From assembly GCA_963556195.1 (NCBI GenBank), contig OY744525.1:20527843-20591842 (forward strand): 64,000 nt of DNA. Direction: 5' to 3'. The notes under the pieces are model-generated. The model was not told where the DNA came from, did no database searches, and saw only the letters and a list, made by a program, of their open reading frames with translations. Made by a program: the position numbers and the translations under genes. Source of the stretch: Sepiola atlantica. Its lineage: Eukaryota; Mollusca; Cephalopoda; Sepiida; Sepiolidae. The first letter of the stretch is position 1. Every line of letters begins with the position of its first letter. Shown here piece by piece: positions 33,329 to 44,315 of the stretch.

Positions 33329-33476
33329 AAATACTGCCCCAAAAGGACTGAATATATATATATATATATATATATATAAGAGGATAGTGAGAGAAAAGTA
33401 TATATGTAAAGAAGTAAGTCTATCAATAAAAGTTTTTTTCAACATTTATTTATCATTTTATCATTTTATATAACGC

Positions 33477-33504
33477 GTTTCAAGTGGTGGTCCGCCATCA
33501 TCAG
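33477..33504 (-). ncRNA. Hammerhead-like core motif
   Basis: On the minus strand CTGATGA, then TGGCGGACCACCACTT, then GAAAC and GCGTTATA. Stem II is short (TGG/CCA). It shares GAAACGCG with the 50.08-kb motif. Cleavage site and helix III unproven. Confidence 0.4.
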
Positions 33505-33509
33505 ATATG

Positions 33510-35295
33510 TAAATATATATAAACAAATACTGGCCCAAAAGGACTGAAGGATGACCAATTAATTGATAGATAGATAAACTGACTAATTGACCGACAAAGC
33601 TTCTTATAGATGTGTTTAATATTGGTGGGTTTGCTAGTATCAATATTGACTAAAATATATTTGCTTAGATAAATCTGGTGTTATATTGTAAACAGGATAC
33701 GTTCTAGAAAAAGATCACAAAGGAGTCACGGATTGGTCTTGTCTAGAAATAAGCTGGTGTTCTTGATAAAAGAAGTTCATAATAATAGTCTGGTGTGACG
33801 TCAGATATATGATAAAGGCAGTAACGAGTGCCAATTTCTCGGGGTCTTGATGAAAGTTGGAATACGACAAGATGCGTTTTTAAAATGGGCTAACCCAATC
33901 TTAAATAATTAAGGGATGAGCTTAAAATAAGTCTCTCTTTTTTTCTATCTCTACCTCCCCTTTTCACCTTGCAGCTTACTGGACAATCATGGCGAATAAA
34001 TCATTCATATTCTAAGGTCATCTATTGAATTCATTAATTGAGTAATTCATATTAGAAGCATGTCGATGACTTTCTATTACAGTAACGAAATTGTCCTTAG
34101 TCCGGCAAGATAACAACACATTGGTGAGATGGAAATGTTTTTGAGTTGATTGAAGTATTAATTGTTGAATGTCTTTTTGGATGTAAATGACTGCATAGAG
34201 GTCAACTAAATAATGGCCTGCGGGCTATGTGTTACACAGACGTGTATCTAAAAAAAAAAGAAAAAACTATGCAAAAACATAGATGCTTCTAAGTGATATG
34301 CACGCGTCACTTAACTCGATCACCGTACACTTAATAACCAAAAGAACTGCGACAACGAAAACTTTATTTTCTTAAACAGTGCAACTTTGAAGTTGAAATG
34401 TTTGTCATAAAAGTGATTCAAATATGAATTAACTTCTTTCAGACGGTGATATCCGCGAAAGCTGCTGTAAAACGAAGCTCTATTTGTGTTCTTTGTTTCT
34501 TCACATTTCCAGGTTTCAGGTTTTTCTTTTTGTACAGAACAAAAAGCGGATGTTACTCAAGAAGTAGGAAGAGGAAAGAATCAGGAGGAGGAAGAGGAGG
34601 AGGAGGGGGAGGAGGGCTGAATAATCTCAATGTCAGCCACCAATAATCTTAGATTTCCTGATGCACCGATGATACCCAAGGGGGGCAAGAATGGAGTCGA
34701 TTGTAACGGTATGGTGGATAATGAAGATTATTTAGCAAGTCTGTCTGTCTGTCTCTCGGTTTGTCGGTTGTTTAAGACAAAAGATAGGATGGAATGTTCC
34801 AACCCGGTATCTCACCCTACGCCACCCCACCCCACCCACCCCCAGCCCCACCCTGACAGAAATTGTATCTTTGAAATGCAATAAGATTAAAGCTGTATCG
34901 AATTCAAATCAACATCTGAGTCAGATTCCACTTGAGAATGAAAACAAAATTGAGATTATTTCAAAATAAAAAATACTGACAGATAATTCTCCGAGATATT
35001 AAAAAATAACAGAATATGAAAAATAAAAATAACGAAAGTTCTTTTTTTCTCACGATTTTTTTTTTTTCTGATATTGAAAATTAATAATAAAAAGAAAAAA
35101 AAACTTATAAATAATCTATATAATAATACGCTCCAACAATTCTATGTTCCTACGTACGTACGTTATCACTCTCCACCCCTTTATTTAAAAGATGGGATCA
35201 CTCGATCACCGAAGATGCAATGCCAAAAAAGTCATATTTAAAAGATCCTCTTATGCCTCTGCTGTGTTGAACGTGAAACTCGAACTAAAATACAC
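33510..35295. other. No gene seen
   Basis: ACAAATACTG-CCCAAAAGGA CTGAA near 33328 is duplicated at 33523. Low-complexity GGA (34580-34616) and C-rich (34812-34856) tracts. No domain in any frame. Confidence 0.5.
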
Positions 35296-35297
35296 TT

Positions 35298-35680
35298 TCT
35301 TGACCTTCAGAAGATCAAAGTGTAGTATCTGTTCCGATAGATACTACACCCCATAGACTGGTATTGTCTTGGCCTTCGGGGCTTGATTTATGCCGGTCTA
35401 TGGGTTTGTCCTGTGCAGTTCTAGGAGGTCCACCCTCCCAGGCTTCGCCTCCCCTCTTTGGGAAGGAGTAAGTTTATTGCTTACTGTCTGAGGCGCCCCT
35501 ACCGGGGAATGCCGACGGGGCTGCCCAGGCAATTTTTAAATGGCCAGAGTGCTCACCTCTCGAGCGCTGGCTTTTCAAACCCCACTTTCTCGACCCGATC
35601 TTGGGTCACATCTTACTTGTGGGAGTAAGATAAAAACTGGCCTTGTGCCTAACTCCTGGGGAGGAGTAAATAAGACCTTC
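35298..35680 (+). mobile_element. U2 snRNA-headed SINE, copy 4
   Basis: The head reads AAGATCAAAGTGTAGTATCT and GTTCCGATAG; the stem-loop I part is degraded (CTTGACCTTCAG). Between head and body lies an extra segment, partly shared with copies 2 and 5 (CCCCATAGACTGG ... GTCTTGGCC), that copy 1 lacks. The body is nearly identical to copy 1, including GGGTCACATCTTACTTGTGG and GGAGTAAATAAG. A second U2-like head follows directly downstream. Confidence 0.85.
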
Positions 35681-35710
35681 AGGCTAGGATGAAAGTGTAG
35701 TATCTGTTCT
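35673..35710 (+). mobile_element. Second U2-like head fused to the tail of copy 4
   Basis: Directly after the tail of copy 4 the sequence reads GACCTTCAGGCTAGGATG then AAAGTGTAGTATCTGTTCT, again matching the U2 5' end over ~38 bases with a few changes. No SINE body follows; a different dispersed repeat begins about 35715. This looks like a head-to-tail dimer broken by another insertion, or a second insertion truncated at its 3' end. Confidence 0.6.
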
Positions 35711-35714
35711 ATCC

Positions 35715-36035
35715 AAAGCGTGTACAATAATATTGTGGGTTCTGCACTCACTCTGGACGTCCATAGAATGGAAATATGTCACACACTCCTACAAAGGTTT
35801 TGAAGATAGACTCCCATAAAGAGATCTATACAGAAACTACATTAATCGGAGTCGTTAGATAAGTATGTTTCAGTTTGAACAAAGCTGGTACAATAATATC
35901 GTGGGGTCTGCATTCACGCCGGACGTCCATAAAATGGAATTTTGTTACAAATTCCTTTTAAGCACGGCAGCAATAAACAACAGATCAAGGACACAACTGT
36001 GGAATTTCCACGTGTCCCAATAGTGTAACACTAAA
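35715..36035 (-). repeat. Copy of the LTR-like repeat, partly duplicated
   Basis: GTACAATAATATCGTGGGGT and GCCGGACGTCCAT (35890-35930) and the earlier GTACAATAATATTGTGGGTT with CTGGACGTCCATAGAATG (35722-35770) are two copies of the segment ending the 44.7-45.3-kb repeat. AACTGTGGAATTTCCACGTG (near 36000) is the inverse of its start. Confidence 0.45.
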
Positions 36036-36222
36036 AAGGATACTGTTCTTCTTAAGTTAGCCATACTGAAGAGTCGTGATACGACGAGATAGCTGTCTGT
36101 GGATGACTATATAGAATGAATAATTTATTTAAATTAATAAATGTAAAAGTTTTTTTTCATTTATCACACATATATTACCATCAAAATGGCTCAATGTTAA
36201 TTAAATCAATAATACAACATAG

Positions 36223-36268
36223 TATACTATATATACAGTATTTTTAAATACTGTATATATAGTAGAGA
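36223..36268. repeat. Short palindrome
   Basis: ACTATATATACAGTATTT and AAATACTGTATATATAGT form a near-perfect ~19-bp stem. Simple AT-rich hairpin; no other context. Confidence 0.6.
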
Positions 36269-37148
36269 GCAAAAACCCAAACATACCCGTTTGTATGCCT
36301 AATTTGCATAACTATTTTTTAAGCAGTTTATATTAAATTAATGTTTTCTGTTATTCATTTGTAATCTTATTGTCCTATTTTCCTATATATATATATGCAA
36401 TAGTTTAGTCGATATTAACAGTAAATAAAGTGATTTAATATAAAAAGGATGAATTGCCTGAACCGTTCTTAAAATATTATGTTCGTTAATTTCCAAGGGG
36501 GATAATTTAAATGAAAACTATTAGTTTTTAAAATGACAATAGATTTATATTAAAGATACGTAATGTAAGTTATACATTTAAAAAGAGTTAGATTAATAGC
36601 CACCAGATGGCGGGTAGTTTTTTTGCTTACAATAACACTGCCAATACACATGCGCTGAATAAAAGGGATGTAATTCGTCCAAGCCCAACGCAGTATTATT
36701 ATTAATATAGCTTTCTTTTTATATGTAAGCAAGAAACAGGCGACAATTGATTTGTTCCCAAGTTAATTTAATTACAAAAGTGTCAGCTTAGAAACTTATT
36801 AATCAAAATTTATTAAAAAATGTTAAACAATAAAACACAGCTCTCCAAACTGAACAAATTCGAGTTGAATTAAGTGGAATAATTTTTTTTTTTAAATACT
36901 AGCAAGATTTTATTAAATATTAAATTGTTTTTTAACACCAATACGTAGTTAAAGCAAAATAAATTGTTTGGGACTATTAAAAGAATGTTTAACGCTATTG
37001 ATAATGTTGACCCATTCATTTATTTTTTATTATCTCTAATGTTTGAATTCATGTTTTGAAACATGATGTAAATCATAAATCTATAACGTCACGCCAAAGC
37101 TATAATCATTTTGTTGAGGTAATATTTTAAGCTATATTTAAAAGAAAG

Positions 37149-37222
37149 TCCGAATAGGTCAATTGGCAGAACCTCAGACTGAAGATCTCAAGATTTCGGT
37201 TTCGATTTCCGGTCATGGCATC
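37149..37222 (+). repeat. tRNA-Phe-like pseudogene or SINE head
   Basis: Reads like tRNA-Phe: AATAGGTCAATTGGCAGAAC (D arm), CAGACTGAAGATCTC (anticodon arm, GAA anticodon) and GGTTTCGATTTCC (T arm). Mismatches in the acceptor and T stems make a working tRNA unlikely. No second copy was noticed in the window. Confidence 0.55.
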
Positions 37223-37329
37223 CGCTTTATTTGTTTGGAATTTATATTATTTACTATTAATGTAATATTCTCCATTTCTAAAAGTAGTTAAGATCTCTGA
37301 TATTTCGAAATGAGACAAATTCCGCAATG

Positions 37330-37394
37330 TATTTATTACGTTTAAAAGAATTTTGACGAACAGACAGACGAACAAAATCTTTATTTATATAAGA
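37330..37394 (-). mobile_element. Possible Helitron family 1, 5' terminus
   Basis: The minus strand begins A|TCTTATATAAATAAAG at 37394 and continues GTTCGTCTGTCTGTTCGTC, as in family 1 5' ends. No matching 3' end was found downstream. Confidence 0.35.
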
Positions 37395-38514
37395 TGTTTA
37401 TAAATAATTATATTAAAATACATTTAAAAATGAATATTTTATATTTAATAGTATTTGCATCTTTCAAAAAATGTATTTCTATGAAGGAAGCAACTGTGCC
37501 ATTTTTTATTGCCCCCGGGTGTATTTTTATTTTCATTTTTGTTCCACCTTTATTCTTTTAAACTATGATATTTGTTTTTGTTTTTTTGTTTTGTTTTTTT
37601 TTACCAAAATTATTATTTTCTTTTAAATAGAAATTTGAAAGTTAAATTTAATTATTATAGTAGCATTCAGCCATCAAAAAATTATCAATTCAATCAGATT
37701 GTTATAAAACTAGAACTAATTTTAGTTGAGGTAAAGTTTTAATCTCTGCTTACAAAATTATTGGAAGTAAAAAGCTCCCCAAACTTTCAATGTTTTAATT
37801 CATGAGAATTCATGATTCATAGCGATTAACCTTAAGCAGATGAGAAATGGTTTATCTTAATCTACACCTCGCATCCCAGAACCACAGAAAATAAGGTGCA
37901 GTGAAATCCCATTCCCCTTGCATTGTATGTTGTCTTCAGAAAAGAGAAAAAGAGATGCCCCACGGTGTGACAATGTGCGAAACTGTAAATGGCCACATGG
38001 GGCCAGCCGGTCGAGAATGCAACACAAGAACTTTCCGATACCGCCTCGTATTCATTCCATGAAGAACGAGGAAAACCTGACACACAATCAATCAAGGGGC
38101 GAGAAAAAAAAGGGAAGGAAGGACGGACGGACGGATGGGTAAAGGCAGAAGAAATCGGAATAAACCAATCATTACCGGCCTATCTTTAATCTTGCCTGTC
38201 ACCATTAGTGAGACGAACACAGTTTTTCCATTTACCAATTTGTATTCGATTTCGATGGCCTTCAGTTGATCGGAAAGTATAGACTTATCTCTCAGTGGTA
38301 ATTTGTCATTTGGAAAGACAAGTAATAAAATCTTTGGCTCTGTTTTTTTTTTTTTTTTTTACAATCACACCACCATTAAAAAAAAAAAAAGTCTTATTCC
38401 ATTAAATTGACTGATTTTTAGATTGAATACTCCAATGATCATAAACTCTTTGTATCTCACCGCATTTTGAAAACAAAAATGCAGTTTTTGTTTGATTTTT
38501 TTTTTAATTGTAAA

Positions 38515-38560
38515 CTAGCTTTCCCTTCCCGGCGTTGCCCAGGATTTTTTTTGTTGATTC
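38515..38560 (-). mobile_element. Helitron family 1, 3' terminus
   Basis: On the minus strand ATCCTGGGCAACGCCGGGAA is followed by GGGAAAGCTAG and then T. The hairpin and CTAG|T match the family. The 5' partner was not located. Confidence 0.45.
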
Positions 38561-38764
38561 CCAAAAATTTCTTTAAAATTGGGTTCAAATGTAGTATTGG
38601 ACAGTTGGAATGGGAATACTTTACCTATTGTGGATTTAATTTTTCAATTATTTTTTTTAAATAGGATTTTAAAAAGTTATTTGTTAGGGGAGGAGAACTC
38701 AATGTTGGGTGTGGAGGAAAGCTAAATAGTTTCCAAATAGTATTCATCGTTATTCAAATGTCAA

Positions 38765-38825
38765 TCTATACATTTCATTAACCCTTGTCCTCGAGTGTTT
38801 TTTAGCTTTGATAAGTGATGATATA
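38765..38825 (-). repeat. Dispersed short hairpin, copy 3
   Basis: Plus-strand CATTAACCCTTGTCCTCGAG ... TTTTAGCTTTGATAAGTG is the inverse of the 12.8-kb unit. Confidence 0.45.
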
Positions 38826-38869
38826 TTTCATTGATAAATTACGACCATTTAATAATAGGGAGTTACTTT

Positions 38870-39310
38870 TCAATCACTTGTATATAAAATTGTTATTTCT
38901 GTCTGTTTATTTGTTCACAAACTCGTCTTAGGGTTTCGGAGATTAACCTTTGTAACCATATAGATTCTGAAACTACTATTTTATTATATTTTTAATATAA
39001 AAATGATAGAAATTGAAAAATAAGAATAGAAATATTAATAAGGGGTTCAGGGATTGGAGCAGGAGTAGACAGTTTTCCTAATAGATCTTCTGGATGTGGG
39101 GTTAAAGAATATAAATTTACTAAAATGTATTTCAATGAAAGTCACTTTACTTACATCCTCTTCTCCACCCAATCTATGCTGAGTATATTCTTGGGCCCAC
39201 CCCAAAAATTGAATATTATAAAATGTAAAAAAAAAAGATTATTATTATTATAAGCTGGATGCAAAAGGACATAGTTCTTCATTTCATCCTGGGCAACATC
39301 GGGTTGTCCT
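38870..39310 (+). mobile_element. Helitron family 1 relic
   Basis: The 5'-like part is TATATAAAATTGTTATTTCT then GTCTGTTTATTTGTTCAC. The 3'-like hairpin is CCTGGGCAACATCGGG at 39288-39303. Immediately after it is TTCTTTATAAAGTAA, like the join at 21.74 kb. No CTAG end. Confidence 0.4.
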
Positions 39311-39904
39311 GTTGATTCTTTATAAAGTAATTTGCAGAGCTAATCTGTACTAGCAAAAGGTGAAAGGATATTTCTCATATCTTCTTTTTGCTTCTTGTTT
39401 TTTTGTTGCTTTTTTTTACTAGATTTTTTAAAATTCTTTGGAAATTTCAGATTAGAAAAAACTTTTTTTTAAATTACTTGTTCCATTATGTAAATTGAAC
39501 CAAAAAAATCATCTGCCTACTGGATTTTTTTGAGAGAGACAGAAGTAACTAACTCTTTGATCTTTTTTTAAAATCACACCACCATAAAAAAGGCTAAAAT
39601 TACATTTTTGGGAGGGAATTTTGAGCAGGGATATCATTTTACATTGAACTTACATTGAATCCCCATCTAGGAATTGAACAATGTTTTTCAATTAAAGAAA
39701 AAATTATGAGAAATTGGTGTTCAAATCGATATAATAATTCGAATATTTAAAAATAAAGAGACTTCTTTCCTGAGCTCTACAACACGGTCGTCTTCAAATC
39801 CATTGTCAACAAACATATGTCATAAGCCATTTTCATAAGTAATCAGATTTTGTTCACTCTATTCATCATTTTCAATCCACGTGTAATCAACTTCATCATT
39901 CAAC

Positions 39905-39975
39905 TGACAATCTATCTACCTCATTAACCCTTATCCTTGAGTAACTTTTAGCCTTGATAAGTGGTGACTCATTAA
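39905..39975 (-). repeat. Dispersed short hairpin, copy 4
   Basis: CATTAACCCTTATCCTTGAG then TTTTAGCCTTGATAAGTGGT; inverse of copy 1. Confidence 0.45.
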
Positions 39976-40259
39976 TAAAATGTTAAATAACATAATTTTT
40001 GTGGGGATAGTGAAGAGTCCTCAGGGAAATTTCAACTCATTTTACATTAAACTTACATAGAAAACTGAGCCCACACCTAAAAATTGAACAAGTAATCTGA
40101 AAATTTGCTGTAGTGGTGAACATTTTGTCTACGTCTACCAAATCTGTTATCTTCTCTAGGATTTTTTGTTTCTGATATTCTGCACAGCACTTGCACAGCA
40201 AAGTCTTCCAAAGAAAAGGTTAAAGGTCACTTGTCATCTTTCGCTGGTCTCTTGTTCCA

Positions 40260-40811
40260 TCTATTATATAAAGCAAAGTCGTGTTTTTGTCTGTGTGTCC
40301 GTCTAAATCTCGGAAACTACCAAAGATACATTCACAAATCTTACATATTCTGTTTCAGTATGACCTCAAGCTTGTTATGGTAAAAAAAAAGTATAATATT
40401 CATTCGCTTGTGTTCACCAAGAACCAAATTAGTGCAGCATAGGGAGGGGCAAGAAAAAATACTTTCTTTCGCTTTGATTTTTACCAAGGACCAAATTAGT
40501 GCATGTGGGGTTAGATAAAATTACTTTCTTCCATTCTTACTGGTAATTGTTCGAAAAAGAACACTGAAACTAGGTCAAACAGTCGACTGCTGATGACTTT
40601 ATCTTTTTTTCTTCTGTATTTTTATTATTGTTGCCAAAAAGAAATAGGCAGACAGTTAAAGATAGAAGTGTGTTCAAAACGTTCAAACATGACTGGGGAT
40701 TTGTAGAGTGAGAAAGAAAGAAGTTTTAAAAGAAAATTATTTCGCACCCTTTCTTTTTAAGTCTTCCATTTTCCTATTCATGCCCCGGGCAATGCTGGAT
40801 AGCCTTGCTAG
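40260..40811 (+). mobile_element. Non-autonomous Helitron, family 1, complete
   Basis: Starts TCTATTATATAAAGCAAAG directly after an A and ends TGCTAG directly before a T, the A|T insertion and 5'-TC...CTAG-3' ends typical of Helitrons. Just inside the 3' end is a decayed hairpin, CCCCGGGCAATGCTGGAT. The 5' part carries GTCTGTGTGTCCGTC. No Rep/helicase frame fits in 552 bp. Confidence 0.65.
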
Positions 40812-41112
40812 TTTTTCTTTTTTTACAAACGACATTTTATTAATGCATATTTTAAAATAGAATAAAATGCAAAATCTGCATTGATAAGAATTTCAAAACA
40901 TATATTATAAGCTTGATTGCCATATATATTTTCATTGCTTACTACCTAGCTCTACTTACGTATCGAGCACTGTTGAAGTAAATACTGAAAACTGACACAT
41001 AAAAAATTATATCTCCTTATAATATTTTATGTGGATACATGAAGTACTAATATCTAGCTCCTCAAACAGTTGAGCACTCTCACAAGAATTTATTTCACCA
41101 CTTAAAAATAAT

Positions 41113-42594
41113 ATGGAAAAAATTAACTTAGAAACATCACTTAAGAATATCCCAACACCTAGCAAGCATGGATACATTATTAAATTAATTAAAAAAACGG
41201 ACGAACTAATACGCCGAATGCGATGGCGAGCACACTTCTTCATTAACAATAAAGATAAACACGTAGATACAAAAGAATCCTACAGATTCAAAAGCCTAAA
41301 AAACACTAAACCAATAGATCTCATGACTAACTTTGAAAATTACCTCTTAAATGTTATTAAAAACTTGGAATTTCACAAACAGAATAATTTCCAAAAACAA
41401 TTGCACACAATCGTTAAAAACATAAACAACTCTAACAAAATATTCATAAAAGCAGACGAAACTAGAAATTTTTACAAAATAGATAAACAAGAGTATAACA
41501 AACTACTAACAGAAAATATTATAAAAAACTACAAAAAACTAGATACAAGCGAACATAACTACATAGATATAATTAATACTGAAAGTAAACAAATCACAGA
41601 TAAACTAAAAATTAGCAACAAAGTTAGTAAGTTAAAACCTAAGGAAGCCTATATCTTATTTAAAGACCACAAAAGTAACTTTAACAATAACCCCAGCACT
41701 CGCTTAATTAATCCGACCAAACAAGAAATAGGAAGAATCAGCCAAACAATTCTATCTAGAATTAACAAACAAATAAGAAAAGACCTAGAATTAAACCAAT
41801 GGGTGAATACTGCCGACGCAATCACTTGGTTTAACAGTATAGAAAATAAGAACAATTGTACCTTCTTACAATTCGACATAGTGGACTTCTACCCATCCAT
41901 ATCAGAAGAACTCTTCAATATCGCCTTAGAATTCGCCGAGATATATACCGATATATCCAAGGATGAAATTCACATCATTAAAAAATGTAGGAGATCAGTT
42001 TTAATCAACAACGAGGACCAATGGATTAAAACGAATATGACAAACTCCTTTGATTTGGCCATGGGTGCCCTTGACTCTGCGGAGGCATCTGATCTTGTGG
42101 GGTTATTCATTTTATATACACTCACAAATATATTCGATAATACGGATATCGGCCTTTATAGAGATGATGGATTAGCGATAATAAGAGACTCCAACAAAGT
42201 CAAGGGAGAAAACTTCAAGAAAATTATACATATGGAAATGAAAAAACTAGGCCTAAAAGTAGAAGTAATGGCTAACATAAAAACAACGAACTTTCTAGAC
42301 GTCACATTAAACTTAAGTAAAAACACTTACGAACCATACCTAAAAGATAACACCAACCCAATATACGTACACCCAAAGTCTAATCACCCCCCATCAATCA
42401 TAAAACATATCCCGAATTTGATCGAAAGTAGGCTTATCAACAATTCTAGCAATGAAAGCGTTTTTAAAAAATCAATCAACATTTACAATACAGCTCTAAA
42501 AGATAGTGGTTACCATAATACCGAAATTATAAAAAACAGGACACCAATAATTACAACAAAATTAAAAATAAAAACAAAAGAAAAAGAAATATAA
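41113..42594 (+). CDS. Penelope-type reverse transcriptase
   Basis: A 493-residue frame with the signature of Penelope-like reverse transcriptases. An N-terminal motif ILFKDHKSNF is followed by TRLINPTKQEIGR. Catalytic motif A is FDIVDFYPSI (first Asp about residue 255), motif B is GALDSAEASDLVGLF, motif C is LYRDDGL (Asp351-Asp352), and TTNFLDVTLNL follows. All three catalytic aspartates are present. The frame ends prematurely in an A-rich stretch near 42590. The expected continuation (YYTPPYNQMLKTKLGKKFL, typical of the segment after the RT) is in another frame, so a 1-bp indel there broke the protein. No introns are apparent. Confidence 0.88.
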   Translation: MEKINLETSLKNIPTPSKHGYIIKLIKKTDELIRRMRWRAHFFINNKDKHVDTKESYRFKSLKNTKPIDLMTNFENYLLNVIKNLEFHKQNNFQKQLHTIVKNINNSNKIFIKADETRNFYKIDKQEYNKLLTENIIKNYKKLDTSEHNYIDIINTESKQITDKLKISNKVSKLKPKEAYILFKDHKSNFNNNPSTRLINPTKQEIGRISQTILSRINKQIRKDLELNQWVNTADAITWFNSIENKNNCTFLQFDIVDFYPSISEELFNIALEFAEIYTDISKDEIHIIKKCRRSVLINNEDQWIKTNMTNSFDLAMGALDSAEASDLVGLFILYTLTNIFDNTDIGLYRDDGLAIIRDSNKVKGENFKKIIHMEMKKLGLKVEVMANIKTTNFLDVTLNLSKNTYEPYLKDNTNPIYVHPKSNHPPSIIKHIPNLIESRLINNSSNESVFKKSINIYNTALKDSGYHNTEIIKNRTPIITTKLKIKTKEKEI

Positions 42595-42620
42595 TCTACT
42601 ATACCCCTCCCTATAACCAG

Positions 42621-42863
42621 ATGCTAAAAACTAAACTAGGCAAAAAATTCCTAAATCTGATTCAAAAACACTTCCCCGTAACCAACCCTCTACATAAAAT
42701 ATTCAATAAAAATAATCTAAAACTATCCTACAGCTGCTGTGAAAACCTAGAAATGATAATTAAGGCACACAACAACAAAATACTAAAAGACAACAACATT
42801 GAAGAAAAAATAAACAAAGTGGAAAATATAACAAAAATAACACTACGAAGAACAAAAATATAA
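42621..42863 (+). pseudogene. Penelope-like element, RT-to-endonuclease linker, shifted frame
   Basis: Eighty residues continuing the upstream reverse transcriptase after a frameshift. KTKLGKKFLNLIQKHFP and KLSYSCCENLEMIIKAHN match the conserved 'thumb/linker' part of Penelope-like proteins as I know the family. The frame stops at 42861-42863, and the downstream zinc-like and endonuclease part is in the third frame. Read as part of one broken gene and not as a separate protein. Confidence 0.75.
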
Positions 42864-43369
42864 ACAATACTAATAGAAATAAACAAAACACTAATAATAA
42901 CCACCCGAATAGAAACGAAAAAGTTAGCAATGAAGAGAAAAGATGTAACTGCATAAATCGTAAACTTTGTCCACTACAAAATAAATGCCTAACTAAAAGT
43001 GTTGTATACCAAGCAACGATATTTGCCAACGAAAGACCAAATAACAAGAAATACTACGTTAGTATGACATCCCTAGACTTTAAGACCAGATACTATGACC
43101 ACAAAAGCACATTTAAAAACAAAGAACATCGAACTAAAACAGCACTAGCTAACCATTATTGGGAGCTCAAAGAAAATGGACACTCACCAATAATTGAATG
43201 GAAAATAGTAAGACAGGCCAGTACATGTAGAAACTTAGACGACCCGTGTAGATTATGCCTGAATGAAAAATATGAAATCCTAAATTTTAAAGATCCCCGA
43301 AACCTATTAAACTCTAGAAGTGAAATAGCAAACAGCTGTTTACACAGAAGTAAATTTACCTTAGGATGA
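42864..43369 (+). pseudogene. Penelope-like element, CxC and GIY-YIG endonuclease module
   Basis: Frame 2 reads an Asn/Lys-rich spacer, a Cys-rich lead-in (RCNCINRKLCPLQNKC), then KYYVSMTSLDFKTRYYDHKSTF and later IIEWKIVRQAS with further paired cysteines (CRNLDDPCRLCLNEKYEIL). In Penelope endonucleases the first block normally reads YYIGLT-x-x-FKTRYNNH. Here the YIG has become YVS while the Arg, Tyr and His region is kept, so nuclease activity is doubtful. An ATG inside the block (43064) is not a real start; the module is a C-terminal part of the interrupted polyprotein. Stop at about 43369. Confidence 0.8.
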
Positions 43370-44079
43370 TATATAATAAATTTAGAAAAATAAAAATTAA
43401 TAAATAAATAAATAAAAAACTGAACAAGTTAAAATTTAAAACCTAAAATAGAAATACAAGAAACCACGTGTTAAAATAAATTCGCCCACTATATTGACAA
43501 AACAAAGGTAAAAGGATACAGGAAAATCCATTGTTAACAAAAAATAGGATAGGCATAAAAAAGAAGCTTGATTGCCATATATATTTTCATTGCTTACTAC
43601 ATATATTATATCTATTGACTCAATGCTTTTAACAAACCATAACATTTTATTCGTCTGATTAGTTGGACCCGGTGTAAATTCCACGGTGGTTTCTACATCA
43701 ATCTGTATAATTTACTGTTAATAATAATATTTCCTTTTAAAATAATAAATGTCTGTCAGAGTTAATACTACTGAGAGAGTAGAAAGTGGATTTTGGATTT
43801 ACTTTCGGCAGGTTCGTAACTCTCACTTCCCTTATTTTGTCCTCTAGTCCTCACATTACATGAGCAGTGTTTTTGATAAAGGGGGAAGAATTGCTGTTTT
43901 CTGGGTTGGAATCTATCCATCTAACACTTATCATTTGCTTGTTTTTAACCTTGAAGTAGTATCGGTCGTCTTCACAAAATTACGTTTGAACCCGTTACTT
44001 TCAATTAAAAGATTAATGAATAATTAATAAATGGTTTCCATCCATTCGCTGTTTTGATACGTCATTTTAATACAGCTTC

Positions 44080-44260
44080 CTATTCAAGTAGCTTATTTCC
44101 AAGAACTGCGGGCTTGTGGAACTCTCTTCCTGCTGACTGTTTTCCTTTTATCTAAAGCCTTTGTGTTTTTAAGACTAGGGCTAATAGGTATTTCCTGTCT
44201 TTGTAATAATCATATTTCGTTTTTGTTAGATCCTTACATCAAGTGGCTTAATGCCTTGTC
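44080..44260 (+). repeat. Decayed LINE fragment of the same family
   Basis: TATTTCCAAGAACTGCGGGC, then TTGTGGAACTCTCTTCCTGC, corresponds to the FFPRTAGLWNSLPA segment with frame changes. The tail GCCTTGTCTGGAGCGATTTC also resembles the family 3' end. No open frame. Confidence 0.5.
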
Positions 44261-44315
44261 TGGAGCGATTTCCATTAAAAAAAAAATGACTCTTTCTTCT
44301 TCCGTAAATAGAATT

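Larger units (their letters stand above)
40905..43600 (+). mobile_element. Penelope-like retroelement (EN+), frameshifted
   Basis: A near full-length Penelope-like element. The same 37-bp sequence (starting AAGCTTGATTGCC) sits at 40909-40945 and 43564-43600 in direct orientation, marking the terminal repeats. The left terminal region (40909-41050) matches, in reverse, the repeats near 30.1 and 50.0 kb. Between the ends lie a reverse transcriptase (41113-42594), a connecting segment (42621-42863) and a GIY-YIG endonuclease-like module (43064-43369) in three different frames. The element therefore carries at least two frameshifts and is probably inactive, although each segment is otherwise well preserved. 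Confidence 0.85.

Noticed and set aside
37149..37222. Functional tRNA-Phe gene
   Set aside because: Acceptor and T stems contain mismatches and the 3' end does not pair.
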